From Azadirachta indica (Eukaryota > Streptophyta > Magnoliopsida > Sapindales > Meliaceae): DNA of 64,000 nt. Positions 26,153 to 38,300 of this stretch are shown in pieces. The notes under the pieces are model-generated. The model worked only from the letters and a program-made list of their open reading frames with translations, was not told where the DNA came from and did no database searches. How positions within the stretch are numbered: the first letter of the stretch is position 1; every line of letters starts with the position of its first letter. The position numbers and the translations under genes were made by a program. The stretch spans positions 4,640,913-4,704,912 of the forward strand of contig CM040450.1 of assembly GCA_022749755.1 (NCBI GenBank). The letters run 5' to 3'.

Positions 26153-29100
26153 CTCTGAAATCGACGATCCGAAGTGAAAAATCTTAGAATGAAACGGAGC
26201 GGAGAGAAACAGACGTTCTATTGTTGAGATTTTTTTATTTTTTCAAGAGTTTTTTTTATTATTATTATTATTTTTATAGATGAACAGCTTGGACTAGCAA
26301 ATATGCTCGTTGGCGGTTCTTCGATTTCAAGTCAAAAAGAAGAACTCTCAAAAGCGCGTGGCTTCTAGAACTGAGTTCACCGGTTTGTTACAGCGCGTGG
26401 GATTTACCTTTCGTTTGTAAATATCCAAGTGCGCTACTTCCTGGAAATATGCCTAATCAAGCCAAAGCGTGCAAGTGGCTCAGCCGGCTACATGCGTTCC
26501 AGTACGGTGTTGAGCACATTCGCCGCCTTCTAATGGATGACGTGGAAGCATCACTTTGGGATTGATTCTCACATGATTTGTCGCTTGATTGATGGGATCT
26601 TGACCGTCAATCTGCGATTAATTTTCTTATCTTGATTTGTCGAGTATAAGTGGAGGGTAATACGGTGATATGATCTCCACACTTCATTTGTTTGGTGAGA
26701 AGCTAATGATCCAGGTTAGGAGAGGGTGGGGACAAAAATCTAACCAATTCAAACCGAAAACTAATTTTCATTTTGATTTTTTTATAATTTAATAAGTTTT
26801 GAATTTTAAATTTTTCAATGTAGTTTCCAATTATGTTAAACTGATTATCATACAAAAATATATATTATTATTGCATCTACAAATTTACATGAACAAAAAT
26901 TAACTTTTTTATTCTTTTTTCATTTTTTTAGGAAAAATAATCTAATTAACTTAATTATTTATTTAAGATATACAGCTGAAAATACTCGACTAAGATAAGA
27001 TGAATAAAAAATTATAAATTGTAAAGATTATAAAAACTTAGGTATTGACGATTACGAACGGGTTTATGCTAATGATGATGAAACATTTCGAAAATTTTTT
27101 TAAGGAAAAAAGAAAAATGCCTGCAGAAGGACTCAGGCCTCGTCCCGCGAAAAATACCCCGTGGCCCTACCAAAATAATTATAGAAAAACCCAAATCAAA
27201 AAGAAGTTTAAATAAATTCAAAATATTTTTATATAAACTTATTTATACATATTGACGTGGCAACTTTTTATCAATATCTTATATCATACATTTTCTGCAA
27301 AAGTAAAATAAAATTAAATTGTACATGAAATTATATTATTGCAGTTTTTTCGTGTAAAATACATATTACTTTGGCAAGATATTCAAAAGGCATAAGACAG
27401 TGTTTAACGTTTAATTTTTAAAAAATATGTAGTTTAATGAATTGTGTTTATTATACCTAAACTCCATAACCGCAATCACTACTGTCTGACTATAAAATGA
27501 AAATGTTAAGGAGATAAGTACACATGGAATTCTATTACTGTTATTTGTTAAGAAAAAACAAGAAAAACTGTATAAATTTAATTTTTCCCACTTACTTGAA
27601 CTAAGATTAAGTAATCTAGTAAATCAAAATAATAAAAACAGCAAGCATAATGAAATTAAAAAACACAAGAGACACCAAATTTACGTAGAAAAACTTCTCC
27701 CTCAATGTAAGTGAAAGTAAAAAATCACGGTAAAAAAATTTCTACTATCACCAAATAAGAAATACCAGAATTTTTTTATAAAATTATAGTTTTAGAAACA
27801 AATAAAAACTCAATCATAAAGTGAGAGTCGAAAAAAAATCTCATCAAATACGCCAATAGATGAACATCAAAGTGAAAGAATCAAAATAAGACTGCAAAAA
27901 AATTTTAAAAATTAGAACTACTATAAACATAAATTCTGAACATATTAAAGAACTCTGATGGTCAATCACACCGTCCAAAATCAAGAACTACGTGTGTAGA
28001 ATTTTCATGTAAAATTTGAGGTAAAACGGAGTTCAAATTGCTGTTCAATCATCAACTTAATAAAAACTGCGCAGAATTGAAATTTTTTGGAAAAGTGCTG
28101 CCTTTCATTCTTACAGATTACACTATCCTTCTCACACACAGACACCTTATATAGAACAAAACAAAACATAAAATCTCTTTAACCATGTAAGCTTCAAAAT
28201 TGAGTTTTCTTAAATAGAAGTAAAGCCTAACCCAACATTATGCTACTAAAATTTTGTCTTAACTAATCTTTTTATAAGGAAAAAAAATCGAAGGTTTTCA
28301 GCAGGAAGCTGACACCCTTAATTTTTTTTTTTGGTGTGACGAGGAAAGATTTGTTTTTGGATGTTCATGATCCAAAGTTCAGTATTAATAAATATATAGT
28401 TTAATAAATTTCTACTCACACTCTTTTTTTAATCTTTATCAATCATCTATTCACTTGTTCTTTAGAGTTAAATGATTAATATTATAATGCCATTTTGAGA
28501 TATTTGTGACTTATAAAATTAATATGTTTCTATCATCTTGAATAAATTGTTAATTGTATAAAAAATTGAATTATGTTAAATTTTGAGTTTCAAAGGTAAT
28601 AAATACCTTATGCATTTAATCAATTTTAGTAAATTATAATTTCGTGCCAATGTATAGTAAATATTTAATTGGTTGTTTTGTAAGTTGTTATTAAAACATC
28701 CCTTCAACTACTAAATTATGACATAAGTTTAATTTCTTTTACAAGAAAAAAAAATATTTAAAAATCATAAATATAAACTATTTTGCACTTTCCAAGCCCA
28801 ATATATCATATAAAAACTTATAAAATTAAAAATTACAACCTACCAATTATAAATACATATATTTTTTTTACCATACAGTACAAATTTATCCGTTCTAACT
28901 AAAACTTTAGAGTAAATTTTGGAAAAGATGATCTTACTTATCTTGAAAGCATATAACACTACCCATATTAGAAGCATACTTAAGTAACAATCTATTAGTT
29001 TTAAACAACAAAAATTGTAAAATTGATAACGCAATAAACAATATGTTACTATTTATTACATCCCACAATTGTAAAATCTATAATCACAACGCGACATATA

Positions 29101-30213
29101 ACAAATTCCTTTTTTGAAAGAATTTAATTAATGATTTATTGATGTAAATCATATTTTAGTTCTTGTAATTTCGTTGAAACATTCAGACTCGGAGCCTTGT
29201 AGTCATCGTCATGACAGAGCAAACATGTTGCTTGATGTAACGTGGGGAAATAATTTGACCGTCATCGCCGGATTTTAAAATGCAATTAAAATTTAGACAC
29301 GTGCGGTGACGGAGACAATCACGAGGACGATAACGCGTGTCTGATGTAATGAACTTGGGACCTCCTTTCACCCGGAATTGATAAAAACCAAAATAACATT
29401 CAGATCTATAAAGTTTAAGATGTTTTAAAATTAAAATATAATTTATTTATTTATATTAAACAAGTCTTCATCTAAAATTTGAAAAAAATACTTTAATCTC
29501 ACTAATTTTAGAAATATCTATGTAAATTTTGTTCTTCCATAAATTTTATAATTCATAATAAAAATTATTTTAAAACTTAAATTTTAGATTACTTTAATTA
29601 TGTCAAATTCACTGATTAAATTAATGAAAATTGATTTATATGAACACTTTTAAACTAATAAAAATTAAAGTGTATAATAAAGATAATTTATGAGTTTATA
29701 TGTATTTTCTCAGTTTTAAATCCTATTAAAATAACTAAATTACTGTCATGATATTAAATTTTACTATAAATAGTATATAACCTAACGGTAACAAATATTG
29801 TAAGGTTATTTTAATAGAAATGAGGGGTTTATTTAATACAAGTAATGTAATGATATTCTTATTTCAAAGATTATGAAACATTAAGGACTAGAATGTTATT
29901 TCTCTATAAATTAATCCCCAGTTTCCTGACTAAGCAATCTTTCACGTAGAAGAAAGGCAAATAATTGATAAAATACAGTGGATTAGAAATGGAGCAGATT
30001 TTCTCCGTGACATATTTTGGTTGTGATTTGTATAAGTAAAGTTGGTGAGCGGTTGACTTTCGCCACTTTTCCTGACTCTGTTCCGTTCCCATTTTCATTT
30101 TCGGCTTTGCACATTTGAAATCGCTTTAGCTTCTTGTTCGTCGATCGTCCACGAAAATTTTGATCAATTCTGTGAAGAATTCTATTATCGGAATTCTATT
30201 CAGTTGAGTTCTA
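26153..30213. other. Divergent promoter region between ORP3 and rhomboid genes
   Basis: About 4 kb between two genes transcribed away from each other. The ORP3 side (26153-26500) has two GCGCGTGG direct copies near 26353 and 26393. The middle is A/T rich with a probable transposon remnant at about 27650-28190. A less A/T-rich patch at 29180-29370 carries an ACACGTGC G-box-like site near 29299. I see no gene; open frames are all 64 codons or less. Confidence 0.55.
27650..28190. mobile_element. Possible LTR-retrotransposon remnant
   Basis: The wording ACACCAAATTTACGTAGAAAA, followed by a spaced AAAATCACGG motif and ending in a short TATATAGAAC-type stretch, resembles long terminal repeats of plant Copia elements. 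I see no second repeat, no primer-binding site and no coding part. The call rests on recall of similar sequences and is weak; the ends are not defined. Confidence 0.25.
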
Positions 30214-33200
30214 ATGGCGGCGAAGGAACCTTCTCCGGAGACCCTAATCAGGGTGAATTCCAACACGGTACACCCGGTAGATATAGACCCGCCTCAGGCT
30301 TCGGCGCCAGCTCCGGTTGCTTACAGAGAAATCAAGCATTTCAAGAAATGGGTTGCTTGGTTAATACCTTGTTTTGTGATTGCTAACATTATCATGTTCG
30401 TCATCACCATGTACGTCAACAATTGCCCCAAAAATTCTGTGTCTTGCATTGCTAGATTTCTGGGTAGATTCTCGTTCCAGCCATTCAAGGAGAATCCTCT
30501 TCTGGGTCCCTCTTCGATTGCGTAAGCACTTCAATATATTATTGTGTCACCAAATTTTTCATTCGTTGATTTTCTGATATGCTTATCTGTATTAGTTTCA
30601 CTTGTTAAAAGGACTATTGTTGATGTAAAGCAAAATATTATATGTATATTGCTTTAGGCTGCAGAAGATGGGGGCTTTGGATGTAAGAAGAGTGGTTGAC
30701 AAGCACCAGGGGTGGCGCCTCCTCTCTTGCAATTGGTTGCATGGAGGAGTTTTTCATATAGTTGCAAACATGTTGAGTCTTTTAGTTATTGGAATTCGGC
30801 TTGAGCAAGAATTCGGGTTCAGTATGTATTTCAAACTAACTTGTAAATTTTCCTCTGAGTTATTATGCAGCAGTCTAAACTTTTAAGATAAGAGCATGAG
30901 CATCATCATGTACCACTTTCTGTGGAGTTTAGCTGAGGAAATTAAGAAATGTAACTTGTAATTTAGAGATTCTGCTCTTTTAAAAATTGAAATATTCATT
31001 GTTACAAATGGGAGAAAACAAATGTTGACCCAATTGATGAGTGCTGAGGCTGAATTAAAGTATGCACACTCTAGAACTTAGAGGATGTTTGAATATCTCT
31101 TATGTCTAATGTTAAGTTTGTCTAAGGAGCAAGGGAGATGAAAAACATATTAAATTTGTTGATGTATCAATTAAAAGTCCTAGCATCTCAAACATCTAGG
31201 CTTTTCACTAGATTTTGAAGAATCACGAAGGACAAGGATGCAACTGTTCATTGATATTTTTGTGTTTCTTCTTGCAATATATCCAAAGGAGTTCTCATCA
31301 GTATCTTTTATCCATTATTGCTTGTTAACTTAAGATTCATTGATAGACATCAAAATGACACTTTCTGCATAGTCTAATTAATATATGGACTATGATTTTC
31401 ATGACAAGGAATTGGTGATATTATTTCAAGTTAAAATTGTTGCCTATTTGAAGTTATCTTATTATATCACCACGCTTGCTGCCGACTAAGAGAAATACCA
31501 GTTCATATTGATATTCATTCAATCCACTTGTTGCTTTACAGTTCGGGTTGGGTTGTTATACATCATCTCTGGGTTTGGTGGAAGTTTGCTTTCAGCTCTT
31601 TTCCTGCAGTCAAATATCTCTGTTGGTGCTTCTGGTGCGCTTTTTGGATTGCTTGGAAGCATGCTTTCAGAACTCATCACTAATTGGACAATATATGCTA
31701 ATAAGGTACTCATTGCCAAGGCTTTCTACTGGACCATGAGTCCACAGTGTCTATGATTCTATGGTAAATTACATTGTTGGCTCAATAACCTTCAACCTCT
31801 CGTGGGATTTTCAGGTTGCTGCATTACTGACTCTTGTGATCATCATTGCAATCAATTTAGCGGTAGGAATCCTCCCACACGTTGACAACTTTGCTCATAT
31901 TGGAGGATTTGCTTCTGGATTTCTTCTTGGATTTGTGTTTCTTATTCGCCCCCAGTTTGGATGGGTTGCACAAAGATATGCTCCTGCTGGATATTCAACT
32001 TCATCTAGACCAAAATTCAAGATTTATCAATGTGTACTTTGGGTTGTTTCTCTTGTCCTTGTAATTGTTGGGTAAGCATTTGAAATCTATATTTCATTTC
32101 TAATCAGATCCCCTCTTTCATTAGATTGCATTAAAAGGACTGTTAGAAGAACTTTAGGATTATAGTCACATTGATGAATAAAAGTTACATTGAAAACTAT
32201 GTTATTTCGTTTTTCATTTGAGAACTTAAGATGCTCTGACATATGATATTCCCAGTGTTTACTAAATCACACCTGTCATGATGAGAGTACTCTGATAGAC
32301 TTGTCTATCCCAAGTAGCTCCTCTGGTGTTGTCTCTTTTAGTCTCTATGGTATTATCAATGCAATTCTTCAGAAGGGAAGTAAAAAATTGGTGGGTCAAT
32401 TCTCATTCTCTAAAATGTCCTCGTTTGTATGATTTTTCCATCCTCATTTCTGCAGCCTTCAAGATTTATGGAGCAGTTAAACTCTCCGTCTTTATTCTTC
32501 CTGGAACTCAAGTAAACTATTTGCTGTGACTTTGCATCTAGATTTATTCCATTATAGATTTCCTTCTTGGCCGGTTACTCCTCTTGATTTTGGCTGTTTG
32601 TTAAAAAGAATATATATAGTTGATTTGCTACAACCAGGTCATGGCTGTCATTAAACTTCAATAATGTAGTTCTCACCTGTTATTCTACTTCTCAGCAGTC
32701 ACTAAAGGACTTGAGATTTTATAACTTTGAACTTGGAATTGTAAAATCTGAATATTGTTTGAATCAGAAAGCCGTCTTGACTTTGCAGGTTAACCGTTGG
32801 CCTGATCTTGCTTCTCCGAGGAGTTGATGCAAATGATCATTGTTCATGGTGTCACTATTTGTCATGTGTCCCTACCTCGAGCTGGAGCTGCAAAACAGAG
32901 CCTGCATCCTGCTTGGTAACAATACTAGTACTCCCTTCTCATTTTCTGTTGATTTTGATGTATTTTGTTTATTGCAAAAAGAGAGATCAATTTTTTTTTA
33001 AAGAATCACTATTAACTTGTTGATCCGAGTGATTTAACTAAATGTCAGTTCATTGCCTAATGGTTTGACCATCTGAAATTAGCTGTGATGTCTTAACTTA
33101 ATTAGAAATATGAAATGGGAAAAGAAGGGGAGAAATGTGCAGGAATTGAGGAAACATTGTGTAGGAGTATTCATCATCTTGAATCAAGACCACAATTGTT

Positions 33201-33569
33201 TAATGAAAGATATGCTAGCATGGATTATGTCTCGTAAAACAATTCCTTGTTACAAGTCAAAATGGATTGATCAAAAGCAAGAGCAAATGCTTTTCAAGGC
33301 TGACACAATATGTTAGCATGGTTTATTCCTATGCTCATCAGATCAATTGGGACTTGTAATAGAAATTATTCTCTTACAGTTGTTGTCTTTCTATATCTTT
33401 TTGATGTATGCTATCTCTGATATGTGTAAATGTACCATAATTGCAGTCCACCCAAACTGGCACCCAGCTAAATGTAACTTGTTTGAGTAATGGAAAATCC
33501 GGCCTCTACATGCTGTCAAATCCAAGCAATTCTCAGATCCAGGGTATATGCACGTCTCTTTGCAGTTGA
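30214..33569 (+). CDS. Rhomboid intramembrane serine protease, RBL1-like
   Basis: Six exons, 30214-30521, 30658-30821, 31542-31705, 31815-32071, 32789-32915 and 33447-33569, give 380 residues in one frame. The N-terminus is cytosolic-like. Seven hydrophobic segments are readable. Active-site features are present: [13 protein letters not shown] with His131, His136 and Asn140 (oxyanion region), GASGALFG with catalytic Ser188, and [11 protein letters not shown] with His240. Family members cut transmembrane helices; Arabidopsis RBL1/RBL2 are Golgi-located. After the last helix comes a Cys-rich tail ([18 protein letters not shown] and further Cys to the end). It is typical of the RBL1 branch and absent from shorter rhomboids. 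The last two introns are long (717 and 531 bases). Start choice: the only Met giving the family N-terminus in frame with the splice sites. Confidence 0.93.
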
Positions 33570-34067
33570 TATATGCTGAAGACAAAGATGGAAGTTGACT
33601 GGAGCCAGGTAGATGCATACAGTATACACTATGCACACTTCTGTAATTCTATTTCCCTGATGGCTTTTTAGTAGTTATACACCCTTTATAACCCTTGTAC
33701 TACATCATTTTGTAAATTGACCTTTCATCTATACAACAGTTGTTTGATTTTCCTGAAGACTTTTTCACATGTATAGCTTATCATGGTTCATGGATAATTC
33801 TTACATTATCCGTATTATTTGCTCTCATTTACCTTTTCTTTACTTTCGTTGTCCGCTAATTTTATGACTGATAAATTGGAAATGTTAAAATCGTAATTTG
33901 AGTAATTGGGCTTGATCCTCGGCACATTAATGAATCTGACCCGAAATTGTTGCAAATCCTAAACGCGAGAGGCTCAAGCCCATACAGTGCACCGAGCCTA
34001 CAATGAAAATTTTTTTAATTTTTTCACCAGGAAATTATATTTTCTAATTTCTCTCCCTTGCACCGTT
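33570..34067. other. 3' region of the rhomboid gene
   Basis: About 500 bases of A/T-rich DNA carry the rhomboid transcript end and then the left flank of a transposon insertion. A 9-base target duplication copy, TGCACCGTT, is at 34059-34067. No gene is seen. Confidence 0.6.
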
Positions 34068-34454
34068 GGGAAATAACCAAAAATGCCTTTATTTGCTCTC
34101 AAAATTTTAAAAATGCACTCCTCATAAATTTCAATCAAATATGCCCATTTTTTACCATTTGGACAAAAATGTCCTTATATCCACAAAATTAAAACATATA
34201 CATTTTATTTTGTTTTCTTCTTCTTTTTCCTTGACTGACCACCTTAATCGAAAATTATAATGTTACATAATTTGTATTAACTTCAAATAATTCTTAGTAA
34301 TAAACTATTATTGATTCAATTTACAAACTTTATTTCAAGATAAGTATATTTAATAATTGATGTCTTTTGAAAATAAGATTTTACAGAGTTTAAACTTAAT
34401 ATGAACTGTTATATTTGAAAGTAATTTTGAACATTTTAGTTGAAACCAATTTTT

Positions 34455-34672
34455 GAGTAAAAGTGCAACATTTATTTTGTAAAATTTGAATTCGATTTGA
34501 ATTGTCAAGCTTGAAACTATAACTTAAAAATTAGTTTCAAGGATCTTATTAAAAGTAATTTTCGAGTAAAAGTAAGACACTTATTTTATAAAGTTTAAAT
34601 CCGATCTAAATTGTTATGCTCAAAAGTGTAATTAGAATACTTTATTTGAATGATTTCGAGTAAAAACACGAA
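34455..34672. repeat. Two direct copies of about 109 bp inside the Mutator-type element
   Basis: A unit starting GAGTAAAAGT occurs at 34455 and again at 34564. Both run on through TTATTTT-TAAA-TTTAAAT-type wording with scattered differences. A related stretch is present in inverted orientation at about 34840-34960. The element therefore seems to have grown by internal duplication. Confidence 0.6.
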
Positions 34673-34717
34673 TAAGTATTGATTCGAGTAAAAATATAAG
34701 TAAGTATCGAGTAATTA

Positions 34718-34828
34718 TTCGAATAAAAGTACGAGTAAGTATTGAGTAAAGTAAATCTTACCTTACTCGAAGTTTTTGACTAAGGTGAGATTTATTTTAC
34801 TCGATATTTACTCGTACTTTTATTTGAA
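34718..34828. repeat. 48 bp inverted repeat forming a long hairpin
   Basis: Left arm 34718-34765 and right arm 34781-34828 pair with few mismatches around a 15-base loop. Both arms contain AAAAGTACGAGTAA in opposite orientation. The pairing can be extended outward with lower identity. This forms the core of the foldback structure within the Mutator-type element. Confidence 0.85.
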
Positions 34829-35388
34829 AGTTAGTTTTAAATGACGTGTTTGAAATTAATTTTCTAAATTACACTTTCGAACACAATAATTCAAATAGAT
34901 TCAAATTTTACAAGATCAGATTTCGTATTTAAAATAAATTAAACTTCTTTAATAGAAAAAAATTGACAATTACAACTTATTCAAATTCTAATTACCGTCA
35001 AACTGGTGTCACAAATCGAAGAAAATTGACGACGCTCCTCAAAGGAAAGGTGAAGAATGTAAATAGTGCTCGAAATTGTAAATAGGTAGATATGATTTTG
35101 TTTAAAAAATTATGGGCATGAGAGTAGTTTCGTCTAAGAATGACAAATTAGGGTATTTTAAATTGAAATTTACGGAGGGGGCATATTTGAATTTTTGGGG
35201 ACAAACAAGGATTTTTTCGGTTATTTCCCTACACCGTTCTATCGAGTTGGTGTTTTACTCTCCTACTATCCTCACCAAATATTTTTCTCGTCTCCTCCAA
35301 ACGAGCAACACCTCGTTTGGTTCTCTTTCATTCCGTCTTCGCTCAATTCATGAACGCCAGTTTCATTCTTTTTCTTATTTGACTGACG

Positions 35389-38300
35389 ATGATGGCGTTC
35401 AGAGCGGTTAACTCGTGCTCCATATTTTGCTCCGCTGCTTGTCCTCCTATCGCTCAGTTTCGGTGTCGTTTTTACCATTTCCAGGCCTTGCAACTTCGCC
35501 GAAGGTCCAAATTAGGGTATAGGTTGCCAACATATCGGTTCGAGCAATATATTTTGAGCCAACCCCGTTCTCGGAGCTTGTCAGTTCAGAGTCTTTTTGA
35601 TTCTGTCATGGAAGAGCTCGGAGCCTTGCGTAAACGCAAGAGAGTTTACGCCAAGTAGGGTTTTATTTTTTATTGAAATTATTAAATAATATAGTCTTTT
35701 TTTTTAATGTTTTCTAAATAAGCTATAATATTTAGATTGTGTTTGTGTTTGGCATAGTGAAAGAATTGTATATAATGTCAAACTCGAGTAACTGGAATAT
35801 TAATTTTATTTATTTAATCTTTTTGTAAACCGACGAAGGATGTAACTGAAATATTTTGGGTATCATGAATGAACTACAGATATTTTTTAAGCATATTGAT
35901 GAACCAAGCAAAATCATGCCTTCCCCAATAAGTTAAAGGAGAAAATATACCTGCAAAATCATTATGTAGTACAGTAGTAGGATGATGAATGGAACTTGGA
36001 GGACATGGAATTAATCAATATAAGCATGGTCTTGAGATTCTTCTTGAGGATTCAGTATATCATATGTGATTCTGTTAGCATGAAATTAGAGCTTTGATAT
36101 TGGAATCAAGAGCATTGCAGATAGTTCAAAGAATGAGAAAATCTTGGGAATATTATATGAACAAGTTCAAATAAGCATCACTTTGAGCTTCGATGTGATC
36201 TAAAATTGTAGAATATGGCTTATGGGTAGGTGTTGAAAGAAACTCTTGCTACTTTTGCATTTGGCATCAGTGAACCCGTAGTGACAATTCTTGGCCAAAT
36301 TGCTGATACTAAAATGAAGTTATTCCCAGGGTGGTAATGGTCGTTGTCATCCTTTATACGATCTTTGGCAGCATGGTCAAAGTCAAGTGGGTATTTTGAA
36401 GCTTTGCAATTTTGCCTTTCTATTAGAGGCACAGTATGTAAGCAGATAGAAGTATTTAGAGTTAATCAGAATGATCTATATCTTTTGTGTCTTACTATAT
36501 GTGTTGGTGAAGAGAAAAATCTTCCTCATCTTGGTCTTTAAAGCAATGTCTTTCCTGCCTCTCATTCAAGGTAGAATAATATTTCTTCATTCTACTCTTG
36601 TGAAGAGGCTGAAGCCTGAGACTGGAATGACTTGGTGGAATTTGTAAAGAGGAGGCACAATTCTTGCACATTTTTTTTTTCTAAAAATGTGCTTGCTATT
36701 CTTACTTAAGCATCTTTTTTATTCATTTATTTTGTGTCTTCTAGGTTATACATTTTGTGTGATAGTCAATTGGCTTTGCAGGGTGGGGGTAACTGGTGGT
36801 GAGCTTCTCACAGATAAGCTTGAAAACAAAGTACTTCAGAAAGGTTTGCTGCTAGAGTTCAAGAAAGATTCTGAAAGGGTACTGCTGGCAGTTGCACAGC
36901 GACCTGATGGCAAGAAGAACTGGATGGTGTATGATCAGGTTCTAGTAGAAACACCTAATGCGGCATGTTGAGTAGGTTGCTAGGTGTTGGAACTTGCTGT
37001 TTATTTCTTTTACATGAACAGTTCTGGGTTTTCGGCTAAGTCAAATGTTTTCTTGGTCTCTTGTGCAGAATGGTGTCTCATGCTCCATCAAACCACAACA
37101 AATTACATTTATAGTTCCAGGTGTTGAAAATTTTGACCACACAGAGATTTCAAACTTTATCCAGAAAGCTCAGGATAACCTGGTCAGTTTTTCTTGCATA
37201 ATAAAAGATTGCAGCTGTTTTGTGGTTTTTCCAATCTGGTTGGTAGAGTCAGTATATATTGTTTTTGGTGCAGGACCCAGCATTGCTTGAGTTCGCTTGG
37301 GTTGAACTTCTTGAAAATAATAAGTCAGTCACTGCTGAAGAATTGGCAGAGGTACTCCACTCTTTTTTCAGTTAGCATAGATTTGTCCTTTTGCTCCTTT
37401 TGATGATCATACCTCACCCTGCAGATGATTTTTGGTAGTGCGGAGCCTCTTGAAAGCTATTGTGCCCATCTACTGCTATCTAAAGATGAAATCTATTTCA
37501 GTGTCCAGGCGACTAAAGGTTCCCGCTCTAATTATGCACCTCGATCTACTGTTCAGGTAACTTTCTAATATTCTCCTTTGAAATTTTGATAACTTTGTTT
37601 TCTACAGACTCGATTGTTAGTTTTCACTGTCACATTAGTCCTACTGGGCTTAACTGGAGATTTGTGTCTCAAGGGGTTCTTCTGTGAAGTGCTTCTAGAA
37701 TTAATGTTATTTCGCTGCAGTTGATACTTCTTTAGTTAATATCTACATTGCTGATATAGGAAAGTCGTTCCAACAGGATCATTTTATTTTGAGGAATGTT
37801 CCATATCTTTCTCCACTAGGATGATGGGCCCACTTACTAGAATTGCCAACCAGTGGAGTTTGTGCTGGGTAATTGGGTCTGGCTTCCTACTACATAACTT
37901 CAGACTCTTAGGATTTAATCGGTGAAACTTTACTCATAACTTCAGACTCTTAGGATCTAATCAGTATAACTTCATTGAAAATAATATTTAATACCATTAG
38001 CAGTAGGCAAAAATTTTAGTTTTGGTTCAATTCTGTGTACCCAAAAGACAAGCTCTTTTAGGAGCTTGTACCTGAGCTTGATCATCTCTGTCTAGTTTGG
38101 GCTGGTTGGCAGATGCAGTGTATGATATTCGTCAAGTTATTAAGATGATAAAGTGGCATATATCAGAACTTTATTGAAGTTTGACTACTTAGCGGAGCAG
38201 TGCATAATATCGTAATGTTTGATTCCCTTTGTCTGTTCAATGATCAATTCCTTTCCTGTAAACAACTAGGTAGAAGAACTTTTACGGAGGAAGCTTGCCA

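Larger units (their letters stand above)
34068..35229. mobile_element. Mutator-type non-autonomous element with long inverted ends
   Basis: The left end reads GGGAAATAACCAAAAATGCC and the right end, reversed and complemented, reads GGGAAATAACCGAAAAAATC. The similarity continues for about 100 bases on both sides. The flanks carry 9-base copies, TGCACCGTT (34059-34067) and TACACCGTT (35230-35238), differing at one base. Long inverted ends plus 9-base duplications are the marks of Mutator-like elements. No transposase is encoded within the 1,162 bp, so it moved with outside help. The interior is itself partly palindromic (see the hairpin entry). Its right edge lies about 150 bases before the RNR1 start codon. 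Confidence 0.85.
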
